DNA from: Haberlea rhodopensis
Taxonomy: Eukaryota; Streptophyta; Magnoliopsida; Lamiales; Gesneriaceae
DNA length: 64,000 nucleotides
Reading direction: 5' to 3'
Assembly: GCA_907163345.1 (NCBI GenBank)
Contig: CAJQUN010000426.1
Location: 372,001 to 436,000 of the forward strand
Shown here: piece after piece, positions 23,701 to 35,250 of the stretch
How positions within the stretch are numbered: the first letter of the stretch is position 1
Layout of the letters: each line of letters begins with the position of its first letter
Position numbers and translations under genes: made by a program
The notes under the pieces: model-generated
What the model was told of the DNA's origin: nothing
The model's input: only the letters and a program-made list of their open reading frames with translations
Databases searched by the model: none

Positions 23701-24430
23701 GCCATTTGCGTAGAGCCATTGAAATTGGTTAATGGATCCACCAAGCAACTGTAAGATGAAAAGATTTTTATATAAATGAACAAGGAAACTAAAATACTTT
23801 GATGTAGTAAAACAAAGAGTAGCAACGTCACAGCGCCGCATAAAATTATTTCCCCACCCCAAAAACCATAAAAAAAAATTAAAAATAAAAGCTATGGAGC
23901 ACATTGCTCAACATTAACTGCTGGATTTCTTGAGTGAAGTAATAGTTGAAGAAAGAGTAGATTTTTCTCAGGAGGTCCAAATCGACAGGAGTATTTGGCT
24001 TCGACTTAAATAAACTATTCATCTTACTATTACCATGTCAATCTCCTCAATGGGAGTCACGGACATCAACCCGCGGCGCGGATAATGGCGAGAAAAACTC
24101 AGATCCTTGCAAATTGAGGAAAAGAAAGAGATCCATGACTTCACTATCCCTAAACAACGACGGCAAAGGGGAGGAGGTCGACGAGGTAGATGCGGGTGCA
24201 CTTGAGGGGCGGCAGATGAAGGGGGGTGAGGTGATTGACGGTGTTTTTTGCATACCCAAACACGCAAAGTAAGAGAACAAAAATGGCAAATAAAAGCAAA
24301 AAAGGTTGATATAACATTGACACTGAAAATGGCCAAATAAAAGCAAAAAAATTGATATAAACACTGTAGAATACTGTTTTACTATTCATTAGAACAGTAA
24401 ATGTTTTGACACTTATAATATAGTTGTAAT
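20750..24430 (-). mobile_element. Helitron-like element B (non-autonomous), minus orientation
   Basis: The minus-strand 3' end carries a GC-rich hairpin (GGCACCGCGCC...GCGAGGTGC, plus-strand about 20762-20784), a short spacer, then CTAG and a host T. This is the same layout as element A at 13246. The minus-strand 5' end, TTACAACTATATTATAAGTG, matches that of A. The body is largely different from A. It holds a CACTA-type terminus at 21534 and a GC-richer, P/S-rich frame block at about 24050-24250, both possible captured fragments. No helicase frame found. Confidence 0.55.
21534..21720 (+). mobile_element. CACTA (En/Spm)-type terminal fragment inside Helitron-like element B
   Basis: CACTACAAAAGAAAAAC starts at 21534 and is followed by repeated subterminal words (TATAGTGACATTTTTT, AGTGACGC, ATAGTAACG). 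CACTACAAGAAAA-like ends with short subterminal repeats typify En/Spm elements. I could not find the partner end ending in TAGTG, so only one terminus is claimed. Confidence 0.45.
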
Positions 24431-25200
24431 TTTGGGGTTATTATGGGTTATAAATACGTATAATAGGGGTTATATATAATTAAAATTTGGGTAAGAGTCT
24501 GTTGGGTTAGAGTCCACTCTTGCCCTGTTATTGTCCGCCCCTGGTTAAAGCTATAAGATGATATTGTTCATATAAATAATAATAATAAAAAGGCTAAATC
24601 AACCAAATTTATTTCTATTTAACTATTCAAAAAGGGAAAAGAAACCCTTTATTTAGTAACATCATTGAGAATTAATACTGCTGATTGTTAAATTTTTTTA
24701 TAAAAACTCTTAAAAATCGATTTGGTCTGCTATACCGGAATAAATAATTCCATGTATAAAATTTATCACAAGATATTTAGTCACACTGGAATTTCTAAGA
24801 GTATGCATGCAAATATTTTAATGCATTTTACGTATATACCATACAAAAACTCTGTCTATCTCTCCGTCTCTCTCTCCATGTTGAGTAGTCTTTACATTGA
24901 AATACAATATGAACAACAATAATAATAATAATTTTTTTAATGCTCTCAATTTTTTTTTGAAAGGTATGCCACTTATTTTATTTATCGAAATAAACAATAT
25001 AAGGAGGGTATTATGTCGTCACCCATTATATTGTGAAACATGAGACATTACAATATTACATCAATGACTCCAAGGTGGTCCATTAGTAAACAGGACTACA
25101 TTCTTTCCAAAACTAACAAAAACAAAAACGGTAACCAAATTTAATTATTACTTGCGTGATCAGATCCTTAAGTTATGGGATCGAGTCCTTAAATTGTAAG
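24431..25200. other. Intergenic, no feature recognised
   Basis: AT-rich with short open frames only. Confidence 0.5.
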
Positions 25201-25205
25201 TCTTG

Positions 25206-25949
25206 TGTTAGGTGGATATCCGTCTTGGCATCGCCATGTGTACATGCCAATCAAAGACCAATACACATACACAATATGCAAATATAATAAAAATCTTCAA
25301 AATGATATATAGTTCGGCTCAGATCTGCTGTTTTCCAAATTTACGTCACTTAGAGAAACCACAGTAAAGACCGGAAGGTGTTTACAACACCCCAACACCA
25401 AAGTCCCGCCGAAAGCACAAAGCACACGACAATAACACACGTTCAGCCCCCTGGGACAGAATCACACGAACGCACCAAGCTACTCACACTCCCACCGAAG
25501 CACCAAGCACACAGCAAGGAGCACACGACCAGCAATCACCCTCAACGCACCAGAGCCAGAAACCCACCAAGACCCAAGCTACACCATGCACACACAGCAC
25601 TCGGACAGGAAGCTCATAGCCAACACACGTCGCCTGAACCACTCACCAGTGCCAAACCATCAGAGCACAAAGCAACCGGACAAGACACCCTCACACTTAA
25701 CCCGTCGAACCCAAGCGCACAAAGCACTCTGACAAGAAACGAACAGGACACACAGTCCCAACTGGGAATCACCAAGAAAATATCAGACCAAAAATGAGCA
25801 AGTGAGAGTCTGGAAGTTCAAGACAAAACGAGGCGCACATATTGAGTGAGAGAATTGAAGGAGGCGTACACTTATTTAAGAATAATCAGATTAGGGAAAT
25901 AAGGATTTAGCCCTAATAGGCTTAATTTATTGGGCCACAACACCCAACA
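25206..25949 (-). mobile_element. Solo LTR with 5-bp target duplication TCTTG
   Basis: The 744-bp segment begins TGTTAGGTGG and ends CACCCAACA, flanked by exact TCTTG at 25201-25205 and 25950-25954. On the minus strand it opens TGTTGGGTGTTGTGG with a TATA-like CTTAAATAAG about 75-80 bp in, which suggests minus orientation. No internal domain is present. Its middle part (25380-25800) is strikingly C- and A-rich on the plus strand, producing an open frame of H, T, P and S residues that I do not consider a gene. Copia-type origin is likely from the TGTTG/CAACA ends and size but not proven. Confidence 0.8.
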
Positions 25950-25954
25950 TCTTG

Positions 25955-26715
25955 GAATTTGATGCTTGTGGAACTCGTCAATCATCTTTCCGTCATCCGC
26001 GTCCTCATATTGTGGAGTGTTTGATGTTGATTCTGGGAAAAATCTTGAAACCATCTCTACCTCATTCTCTTCTTCATATGTTTGCAATGTGATGAGGATA
26101 TGCATTTCGGCCCTACAGGATGAACATTTTATGTATTTTGGCCATGGAGCAAGCAGTTAGCTTTGTATTTGGATCTTGGGCCTGTATTACTTCCCTTTCT
26201 TTAATCGTTTTGCATTTACTTTGGACTCTATTGTTTCTGGGGACTTGGCCTCAGTCCCTGGCAATATGGATCTCTTTTCTTGAGAATTTGTTCAGCTGAT
26301 ATTGTTTTTATAAGTGAATTTTCAGTATCTATCCCTCTTGTTTTCAATTAGATATTATTTTTAGTACACATATTAGAGGTATACAAGTATTTTTTTTTCT
26401 CTCGAAAATAATTTCTATAAATATTGTTACCTTCTAATTTGTCAGTTGACTACATGTAATTTTGGGGATGAAAGCAAGACTTTGCCCAATTCATTGTCTA
26501 AAACGAAGGAGATTCCTCGTAAACCAAGTAGGGAGGGAGGCAAGGCGAAGTACAACAAAAATACATACACATATATTGCTCCTCAAATTTTAGTCTTTCT
26601 TATTAGAAAGAAATAGATGATAAAGTAATCAAAATTGACTGCTAACACTATTTTAAAAAGGAGGTAGATTAATGATTGGAAAATAAGAAGAGTTTGATTT
26701 TAACTTGTGATCTTC
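25955..26715. other. Intergenic, no feature recognised
   Basis: No gene or bounded repeat supported. Confidence 0.45.
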
Positions 26716-26724
26716 TTCTTTTTT

Positions 26725-27020
26725 TTTTTTTATCGTCACGGTTGCATAGTTTGAGTCGATACGTCACGATTAATCATGTCGTGACTTTATTTGATGAATG
26801 ATAATTGTTCATATCAGGAGAACGATCGAAACGTGATGCATGAGTTGATGTACGGTCCGTTATCATCAGTTATAAATTTTGTTAAAGCGACTATCGCTTG
26901 ATCCTACGATACCATTGGTATCAGAGTCATTCACGTATTCCATTCTCAATGATTGCAAGTAGTGCAATTATTGAGAGTGAGATTGTTGGGAATCAATAAT
27001 TGCGTCCCAGCTGGGATAGT
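26725..27020. repeat. Dispersed repeat copy 1 (contains a TTGGTATCAGAG word)
   Basis: The block GCTTGATCCTACGATACC, TTGGTATCAGAGTCA and AGTAGTGCAATTATTGAGAG is shared in the same order with 45155-45275. TTGGTATCAGAG resembles the complement of the 3' end of initiator tRNA-Met, as in retrotransposon primer binding sites. It could be a PBS remnant or part of a tRNA-related repeat. No open frame. Confidence 0.5.
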
Positions 27021-27685
27021 GATGAAAATTTGAAGCTTGTACTATTATTATACCTTTAGGTAAATCGCAAACAATTGATGTTATAATTTTCATTTAAAAA
27101 ATTATATAAAAAAAGATTATCTTATAGCTGAAATATTTTAAATGTCTCAATCTATGAAAATTTTTATGTAGGGCTCCAACTTCCAAGTATTTCTGTTTTT
27201 TTTTCCACAAAATGTTATTGTCCTCATTGCCATAGGAAAGCTCGGTAGAGAGGAGACAATTCCTGGTTAGTGCCTAGCTACTTAAATAATTAAGTGCATT
27301 AATTGATTTAATTGTACGCTAATCTTCAGTTTCCATCTAAATACATGCATTGTCTTTATTATATAACTATAGTAAAATAGATGATTAATATAAAAAACTA
27401 TGATGCTCATAATATAAACCGACAGTTTTATTTTCAAATTTTTAAAATTATTGGATGTTGATAGCATTAAAATATGATTGAATCTGACATAATCTAGACT
27501 AGTTATTAAACGGTGTTCCCATCAATCGATATTATTAACACAAAATAATATTTATATTAATAATTCCTTGTAAAGTAATTGAACCGTCGCTTCGTTAAGA
27601 AAACAACATTAAGATTTTTAATGTTTTTATTAGCTGATATTGTAGAGTTAGCCCCTTACATATCATAGTTGCTAGAACATTATCC

Positions 27686-28183
27686 TGTTGAAGTTTGAAC
27701 AGTATCTAAGTTTGAATATACATCAACTTTGAAAAATCCACCAAGTTTGAATTCAAAGATCATGCCAAGTTCGAAGCCTACAAGTTTGAAATCAAAATGA
27801 TGACTAAACTCTTCATTTCACACCATGTTTACTATTGGTTACACATCAAGTTTTTTGGCTATAAAAATGCATGAATTGCTCATTTGTAAACACAATATAA
27901 ATCAAAAGTTTAGTAAGCTTTGAGAGAGAGCAAATTGTGATTGAGAGAGTTTGAGTTGAGTTGAGCAAGTTTGCTCATTTTCCGAGAGTTGTGAGTTTGT
28001 ACTCCTCTTGTAATCCCTTCATATTTGATATAGTGAAGTGTGTGTGCGCTCCGTGGACGTAGGCGAGTTTTGCCGAACCACGTAAATCTTTATGTCTTAA
28101 TTTTTGTGTGTGTGTTGTTTTTCCTGTCCCTTATAGCTTCTGCAACTTCCGCAAGAACATGTCAATAGTCATTGTTCCCAACA
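27686..28183 (+). mobile_element. 5' LTR of a decayed Ty1/copia element
   Basis: The 498-bp LTR runs from TGTTGAAG to CCCAACA. It is followed after two bases by TGGTATCATAGAC (28186), a primer binding site for initiator tRNA-Met with one or two mismatches. The U3 part holds six variants of CAAGTTTGAA between 27689 and 27790. A TATA-like CTATAAAAATGC lies near 27859. No matching 3' LTR occurs downstream. Confidence 0.85.
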
Positions 28184-28416
28184 ACTGGTATCATAGACAT
28201 GGTCATTTTGTTGGGTAGAGCTTTGGTATGGCAAGTGAATACATATTGACTAAGGAGATTCTGTCTAGAAAAATCGGTATTTAAGTGGGACTAGTGTGAC
28301 CATACCAATTTTCCTGGGGATCTTGAAGTTCTGTCTAGGAGAGATCGAGATTCCATCTTTCCTAGGAACTTACTTAGTGTGTATTATTCATGTATTTTAT
28401 CAAAGAATCAGGAGCA

Positions 28417-31190
28417 ATGATCGCAGACAAAGGGAAGCTAAAACTTGAAAAGTTCGATGATGCAGATTTTGGATTCTGAAAAATGCAAATAGAGGAATAT
28501 TTGTATCAGAAAAATCTGTATCAGCCTCTCGAAGAAAAGAAACCAGAAACAATGTCGTTGGAAATCCTCGACAGACAAGCTCTTGGAGTTATCCTATTGA
28601 TATTATCCCGCAATGTTGCTTTCAATATTGCAAAAGAAAATACCACAACAAGTCTTATGGAGGCTCTCACCAGTATGTACGAAAAATCACCATCCTCAAA
28701 TAAAGTGCACCTGATGAGGCGACTGTTCAACTTACGGATAACGGAAGGCGCATCGGTGGCTCAACATCTCAATGAGCTTAATACAATCACAACCCAACTG
28801 AGTTCGGTTGAAATTGAATTCGATGACGAAGTACGAGCATTGATACTTTTGTCTTCTCTACCAGAAAGTTGGAACACTACAGTCACAGCAGTGACTAGCT
28901 CGTCGGGAAGCAATAAGTTAAAATTTGACGATGTTCGTGATCTAATCCTTAGCGAAGAAATTCGAAGGAGAGAGTCAAGTGAGACGTCGTTCTTTTCAGG
29001 CTTGTCTACTGAATCAAGAGGAAGAACTAGAGGAAATGGACGCTGCAAATCAAACCACCGAGGAAGATCAAAGGACAGGAGGTCCAAATCCATGAATCCT
29101 CATAATTCCCAAAACTCAAAGGCTATTGAATGTTGAAAATGTGGGAAAATCGGGCATTATAAAAATCAATGTGAAGAGGAGCATGCAAAAGCAAATGTTA
29201 CTGCAACCTCAGGACAAGATGATGCATTTATATGTTCCTTGGAGAGCAAAAAAGAATCTTGGGTGTTAGATTCTGGAGCATCGTTTCCTGCGACTTCAAA
29301 TAAAGAGCCCTTGGACAAAAATGTGTCAAAAAATCTTGGCAAGGTATATCTTGGTGATGACCAACGTCGTGATATTGTTGGTAAATGTGTAGTGAAGATT
29401 AAGTTAAACGGGTCTACATGGGAGCTAAATGATGTTAGACATGTTCCTGACCTGAGAAAAAACTTAATCTCAGTAGGGCAGCCAATGAAGGCTACACCAC
29501 GACCTTTCATACTAATGATAGGAAAATTTCAAAAGGTGCAATGACAGTTGTACGAGGCAAAAATTACATGACATCAAGGGATTGTTGCTCACTTACAGTT
29601 GCAGCTAATAACGAAAATGGCAGCTTGTGGCACCAGAGACTCAGCCATATGAGTGAAACATGAATGCATTCCAAGGGAAAACTACCAGACATCCAGTCAA
29701 TAGAAATTGACACGTGTGAAGTTTGCATATATGGCAAACAAAAGAGGGCCAGTTTTCAGACAAGTGGCAGAACAATGAAGAAGGAAAGACTGGAACTCGT
29801 TAACTCTGATGTTTGGGGACTGTCGACTATCTCATCTATTGGTGGAAAATATTACTTCGTGACATTTATCGATGATCATTATCGGAACGTATGAGTTTAC
29901 TTTCCAAGGCAGAAGTCCGAAGTGTTTGATACTTTCAAAATATGGAAAGCTATGGTTGAAAATAAGACAAGTATTAAGATCAAATGTTTCAGAACCGACA
30001 ATGGTGGTGAATACACAAACACCTGATTCAAGAAATTGTGCTTTGATCACGAGATCCTAATGGAGAGAACCGTGCCAAGTACGCCTCAACACAATGATGT
30101 AGCTGAGCATATGAGCCAAACATTGACTAAAAGAGCCCGAAGTATGCGTATGCAGTCAGGTCTACCAAAGCAGTTCTAGGGAGAAGCAATAAACACAGCA
30201 GCTTACTTGATCAACCGATGACCATCGGTTCCATTAGAGCACATGATACCGAAGAAGTATGTAGTGAAAAAGAAGTAAAACTCTCACACCTTAAAGTCTT
30301 ATGTTGTGTTGTATATGTACATATCAGCGATCAAAGCAGGAGTAAGCTTGATCCCAAATCCAAGAAAAGCACCTTCATCAGTTATGGCAATGATGAATTT
30401 GGCTATCGAATTTGGGATAATGAGAACAAGAAGATAATCCGCAGTAGGGATGCTATATTCAATGGAAGGGTTATGTACAAAGATAGACACACAACGAGCG
30501 CTCGTTTGTCAACGAGTGATCCTATCTATGTTGAGCAAGATAACGTGCCAGACAACAACATAGCACTACATGAAGATGAGATTTTAGATCCACGGGAACT
30601 TGAAGCGCATAGTAGTGGAGATCAGTCTGACGATCCGCAAGATCAGAGTCCTCATGCACTGAGAAGATCATCCCCATATACCAAACATAAGGCATATGAA
30701 TTATTTGTTGCTTACAGATGGTGGAGAGCCAGAATGCTATGAGGAAACATGTCAGACAGAGGATGCTGGCTAGTGGGAGAATGCAATGAAAGATGAAATG
30801 CAGTCTCTTATCTCCAACAAGACTTGGGAGCTTACGATGTATCGTGTGAAGGAAGAAAGTGATGGATCAAGAAGATTCAAGGCTCGGTTATTAGTCAAAG
30901 GTTTTCAACAGAAAGAAGGAATTGATACACCGACAATTTTTCACCAGTAATGAAGCTAACCACTATTCGGTCAGTGTTGAGCATTGTTACTGCTCAATGA
31001 CTGCACCTGGAACAAATGGACGTGGAAACTGTTTTTCTCCACGGGGATGTAGATGAAGAGATCTACATGCAACAACCAGAAGGATTCTCAGAAATAGGAA
31101 GGGAAAATTTTATCGGCAGGCTTCGGAGGAGCTTGTATGGTCTAAAGCAAGCCCATCAGCAATGGTATAAGATATTTCATCTTGGAGTAT
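28417..31190 (+). pseudogene. Ty1/copia gag-pol pseudogene (Tork/Tnt1-like), 3'-truncated
   Basis: Gag starts at the ATG at 28417. After an early stop at 28477 it continues as a 217-codon frame (28483-29136) with a UBN2-type gag domain and a basic C-terminus. A CCHC zinc knuckle follows (KCGKIGHYKNQC), whose first residues are broken by a stop at 29134. Next come the protease motif LDSGA (about 29270), integrase pieces with the HHCC region and the ITFIDD-like core (29600-30170), and a reverse-transcriptase segment (30880-31170) ending at LYGLKQA. The rest of RT, RNase H and the 3' LTR are missing. Several stops replace tryptophan codons. The element encoded the proteins for its own copy-and-paste; this copy is dead. 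Confidence 0.9.
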
Positions 31191-31755
31191 ATAAGATATT
31201 TTATCTTGTCATTATTTTAAGTATTGCTCATTTTTTTATAAAATAATTAATAATATTAGATTTCATTATTAGTTAATCATGGGAATGTAAGCGAATATCG
31301 TACATAATTTTATAGGTTCATAATATATATTTTTGATTATGACAATTTGTGACTTAGACTAAATATGAATTTTTGGTTAAAATAAGATATAATAATATTT
31401 GGTTCTTAAGGATAATATAGATTATTATGGTTGTATTTTGGACATAGATTAATATGATTCTTGGGTTAAAATAAGAAATGATATTTCAATTTGAATATTA
31501 AGAATCCATCTCCTTAACTTGGGATAATAAATTGGGTGTTTAATAAGAGATATCATGCTTAGAATCATATGAAAATATTTTTTGGTTCAAACTAAGAGAG
31601 AAGAAAATTAAATTTTTATTTAAGTTTATTCTCTTTATTTCAGCTTATTTGTTCAAACCAAATCATTTCTCATATTTGGTGAATTCATAAGATAATCTCC
31701 ACAATTTTATAGGATATAGCTGGAAGTCTATTCTCACAATAACCACAATCCTCAA
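31190..31755. other. AT-rich spacer between copia and gypsy remnants
   Basis: No coding or repeat boundary recognised. The junction with the truncated copia RT near 31175 is not marked by a target duplication I can see. Confidence 0.5.
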
Positions 31756-32338
31756 TATGCTTTTCCACGCAATAACGATGACGAAAGCAGGTGGATTTCA
31801 AAATTCACCACCTCCAAGAGTGTGATTAAGTCGTGAAGACTTAATGGTGATAGCCACTATTGTAGCCACGACTCAACAAGGATTCGTAAAACCTAGTTGC
31901 CACTCAGCCACAGACTCTGACAAACCATTAGCCACAATGGATTAAATATCATTATGAATCACTCTGCAAGAACCGGTTACCAACTTTCGATGGTAATACA
32001 GACCATGAAGAAGACCAGAATTGGCTGAAAGAAGTGGAGAGTCATCACAGACTACTCGAAGTACCCCACAATATAAAGGTGGAAGTAACGACATCTTTCC
32101 TTGACGACAAAGCAAGAAAGTGGTTGGAGTATATCACCCTCTATGACCGAAGTTGAATGGATGTAATGGCAAACATTTTGGGGAGCTTTCTAAAACAATA
32201 TTTCTTAGCAGCTGTCCAATTGCAAAATCTGAGTGAGTTTGAAATCTGACTCAGACCCCGGGAATGCCAGTAGTGGAGTAATCCTCAAGGTTCCATGCTT
32301 TGGGAACTTATGCTCTAACGATCATGGATGATAAGACA

Positions 32339-33770
32339 TGATGTGTGATTTCTTATCACAAGTGTACGGTGTCAAGTTTTATAATATAGTGTATGTGAAG
32401 TACAGATTTCGATTTCACAGGGATTGATCACTTAACTCAAACTAAGCACTAAATTAGAATTATCTCAACTTTATTTAGAAAATTATATCACGAAGAGTTG
32501 TTATTATGATGAATTTAACTAAAGTATTCCATCAAATATTTAATGTAGAAAATCAATGAGAGATGTATCTAAGAGTTTGATTTCACTAGTTCTTCCACTA
32601 TGCTCGTCGTTCATCGATCTCAATATTGTGGGATTTCCTAGTTTATTAGCCACGAATCCTATAGTATTCTATTACATTTCTCGGGTGTCAAATATAATCA
32701 TTCAATAATCATCTTGATATGTCTACATAAGATAAATAACAGTTTCAATAGCGCTAGACTCGTTATATGGTTTCACATGAGTTATACTATACGCCTGTCG
32801 ATTATATAAATCTCCAATGATATATTTTCTCATGTTCCTATTCACAATCCCCTCTCCCTAGTTGATAGATTATAAATATAATATCTTTCAATATATGGCC
32901 AGTAAATTGAACACAATCCAAATCCAAATCAAGAAAACACAAATAAACCAAACGAAAAATAACAATAAATCGATCAAGTCATTCAAAGCGCAGTTTCAAT
33001 AACAAACTACATTGTTCTCCTAGAAAAAATAGAGTTAGCTCATGATAAAAAAAAATACTCAACGTATGTTCTCTATAATCATGGAAAGCATAAAGAAAGA
33101 GATATAAAACACGATTTGAGAAGCTATTCTCCGTCCCCAGATGAAAAAAGCCTTCATCTTGTGTTTGTTCTCTCGCCCTTCAGTGGTAGCCCCATCCTCT
33201 CTATGATGTTCTCTCAAAACCTTCCAAAAAGTCCCCATAGAAGACTGTTTCATGAATTTCACTCCCTGAAATCGTAGCGAAAAGCTCATGGGCATGAAAC
33301 AAACAGGCGCCATATGCACCTGAAAGTATGCGTCGTACGCTCCTGTGAAGGCGCCCTAGGCACCTAAACGTATGCGCCTAGACGACTGTGAAGGCACCAT
33401 GGGTGCCTAAAAGTATGTGCCCTAGGCGCTGATGCGGAATTTTGGAACACTTTTTCCCTCCTACAGGCGCCTTAGGCGCTGATAAGTTGGCGCCCTAGCT
33501 CGACTCTTTCTATCAAGAACTTAATTTTTCTTCACTTTGCGCCCTAGGCGCTGATTTCTCTAGGAGCCCAGGCGCCTGCTGCTGTGCTCGAAGCTTCAAA
33601 CCGTTTTGGATCCTTGTTAAATTTATGCAGTTTTCACCATCTTTTCATGATAAAACATAATGTTCCTTGAATTTCTATAAACAAAAAAAAAACACGAACA
33701 AATGCTCAATTCCGCTCAAATACTAACATAAAAGTAGAAGAAAATATAAGTGCAAATAAGCAATTTATAT
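32339..33770 (-). mobile_element. Inverted solo LTR (same broad family as 12986-18558) inserted in the gypsy gag
   Basis: The left end TGATGTGTG...AAGTGTACGGTGTCAAG is the reverse complement of the tail of the LTR at 12986-18558. Homology continues through the CTCTCCCTAGTTGATAGAT-like block near 32855. The right end (CTTATATTTTC on the minus strand, about 33740-33760) matches the start of that LTR. The insertion splits the gag frame between DDK (32336) and the resumed ALKLHHF (about 33775). The exact right end and target duplication are not resolved. Its 5' half (minus strand) carries the palindrome array at 33305-33577. Confidence 0.7.
33305..33577. repeat. Palindrome array: ten GCGCCTAGGCGC-like motifs in the inverted LTR
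   Basis: Palindrome centres lie at about 33313, 33335, 33357, 33379, 33400, 33423, 33473, 33495, 33545 and 33569. Spacings are therefore 22, 22, 22, 21, 23, 50, 22, 50 and 24 bp. Examples are AGGCACCATGGGTGCCT (33392-33408, perfect) and GCGCCCTAGGCGC (33539-33551). Individual palindromes vary more than in the CGATCGATCG array, but the spacing classes are the same. Confidence 0.9.
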
Positions 33771-34844
33771 AAAGGCTCTAAAACTTCACCATTTCATGAA
33801 GAGTTTGAATAGTCATATTCTCTGGAAGTTTTTGAAACGACTGAATTAAGAGATTTAATGGGAATAGCGATCAGGGCAGAAACAGACATCCAACGTCGAG
33901 CAAAGGAATTCAAATGCAAAAAAACCTCTTCAATCGAGCATCTAATAATGGTAAGAAGTTTAGACAACCAAATCTATTGGAAATTCAATCAAAGAGACCC
34001 TCATCCATTTTCTTCAACAAGGAAACTCCAGAATGCCCAGTGTACGGATTTCTACACTTCGGTGAAAGCTGTATGAACAATGGAGCTTGCTTCAGATGTG
34101 GTAAAATTGGATACATACTAAAGAATAAAGAAACTGTTCCAGTCAATGGCAACCCTCCAGCAAAGCCAAAAATGATCAACCCAATGCTAGGTCTTTGCCA
34201 TAATCCAAGAAGAAGCAAATGAAGCAAATGATGTAGTTGTAGGTATCATTTTACTAAACAAATTACATGCTTATGTATTGTTTGATTGTGCTGCCACACA
34301 TTCGTTTATATCAAACAGATTCGCAAAACAATTAGCATTGAGCCATGTATGCTTAGTGAACCCTACAGAGTGGCAACCCCTGCCAATAAAACTTTAGAGA
34401 CATGTAATTTGCATCGCGGCTGCAACATTGATATCAATGAAAAAAATATTCAGTGCGATATGATACAACTGATGGAATTTGATGTTATTCTATGAATGGA
34501 TTGGTTAGCCAACTATCACGCCCTAGTATATTGTCGTAATAAGATGGCAAACTAAGAGTTTCAGAGAAGAAATCTTATATCATCGCAAGGCCAAAGAGCA
34601 TAAATCCCTCCTATCTGCTTCACAAACCTGGAAAGCCATGAATGATGGTGAAGAAGTTTATCTAGCTATGATAAGCAAGGTAAATGAAGGAGCAGAACTC
34701 AGGTTAGAGGATATCCATGTAGTACGAGAACTTTCGGATGTCTTTCCCAAACAACTACCAAGAATACTTCTATATCGTGAAGTTGAATTTGAAATCAACT
34801 TGGTAGCAGGTGCTGCACCAATTTATATTCCATGAAGCAATTAG

Positions 34845-35234
34845 TGTTAGCATATATGCCCTATAAGCCAAAAGTTGGCCTATTGGGCTTTATGCACCCA
34901 AAGCCCATTAGTTTCTTAATGACCCTATAAATATGTCATTCTAGTTGAGAGACTCAATTCATTCCATAGAATTCCAATTCACCCACTCTCTGAGAATAGC
35001 CGTCATCACACTAGCACTGATGCTGGCTTGTAGATCTGGTCAGGTTGATTGGACTCGAGGGTCACCGCTGCAGATTGATTTCGCTGTTATCGGTAATCCA
35101 TTTTCGTGCATTATATTATGATATTTGCATGTTTATATATGAATCAGGCGCGATCGACCGTCCCCGGGTCAGATCTGTTTATTGTATTATTTCCGCTGCG
35201 TTTGGATCTGGCGCCGGGGCACGAAAACCCAACA
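34845..35234 (+). repeat. 5' LTR of the copia-type element
   Basis: 390 bp, TGTTAGCATA to AACCCAACA. It contains a CTATAAATATG promoter-like word near 34925. It differs from the 3' LTR by four substitutions. Confidence 0.95.
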
Positions 35235-35235
35235 G

Positions 35236-35250
35236 TGGTATCAGAGCCAG
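35236..35250 (+). other. Primer binding site, initiator tRNA-Met type
   Basis: TGGTATCAGAGCCAG follows the 5' LTR after one base and is complementary to the 3' end of plant initiator tRNA-Met, the usual primer of copia and many gypsy elements. Confidence 0.95.

Larger units (their letters stand above)
31757..34845 (+). pseudogene. Ty3/gypsy (Del/Tekay-like) gag-protease remnant, interrupted
   Basis: Several frames together spell a gypsy gag. The basic N-terminus is at about 31757 and a SREDLMVIATIVATT-like stretch (frameshifted) near 31830. The retrotransposon-gag domain (31960-32330) is recognisable by FDGNTDHEEDQNWLKEVE and DDKARKWLEY. After an inverted LTR insertion, gag resumes near 33775 with a zinc knuckle CFRCGKIGYI (34091). 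Then come the aspartic protease FDCAATHSF (34265) and its linker (to 34833). RT and integrase are absent because the copia-type element at 34845 marks the end. Many stops and frameshifts make it long dead. The protease-linker part is clearly related to the chromovirus at 49577-51895. Confidence 0.85.

Noticed and set aside
24019..24389. P/S-rich overlapping minus-strand frames in Helitron-like element B
   Set aside because: Three frames are open at once over a GC-richer block, none with a recognisable domain; at most a captured fragment.
25378..25797. 139-codon H/T/P/S-rich open frame
   Set aside because: It starts with GTG rather than ATG and lies wholly inside a solo LTR with TCTTG target duplications. 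It is explained by strand skew that removes stop codons.
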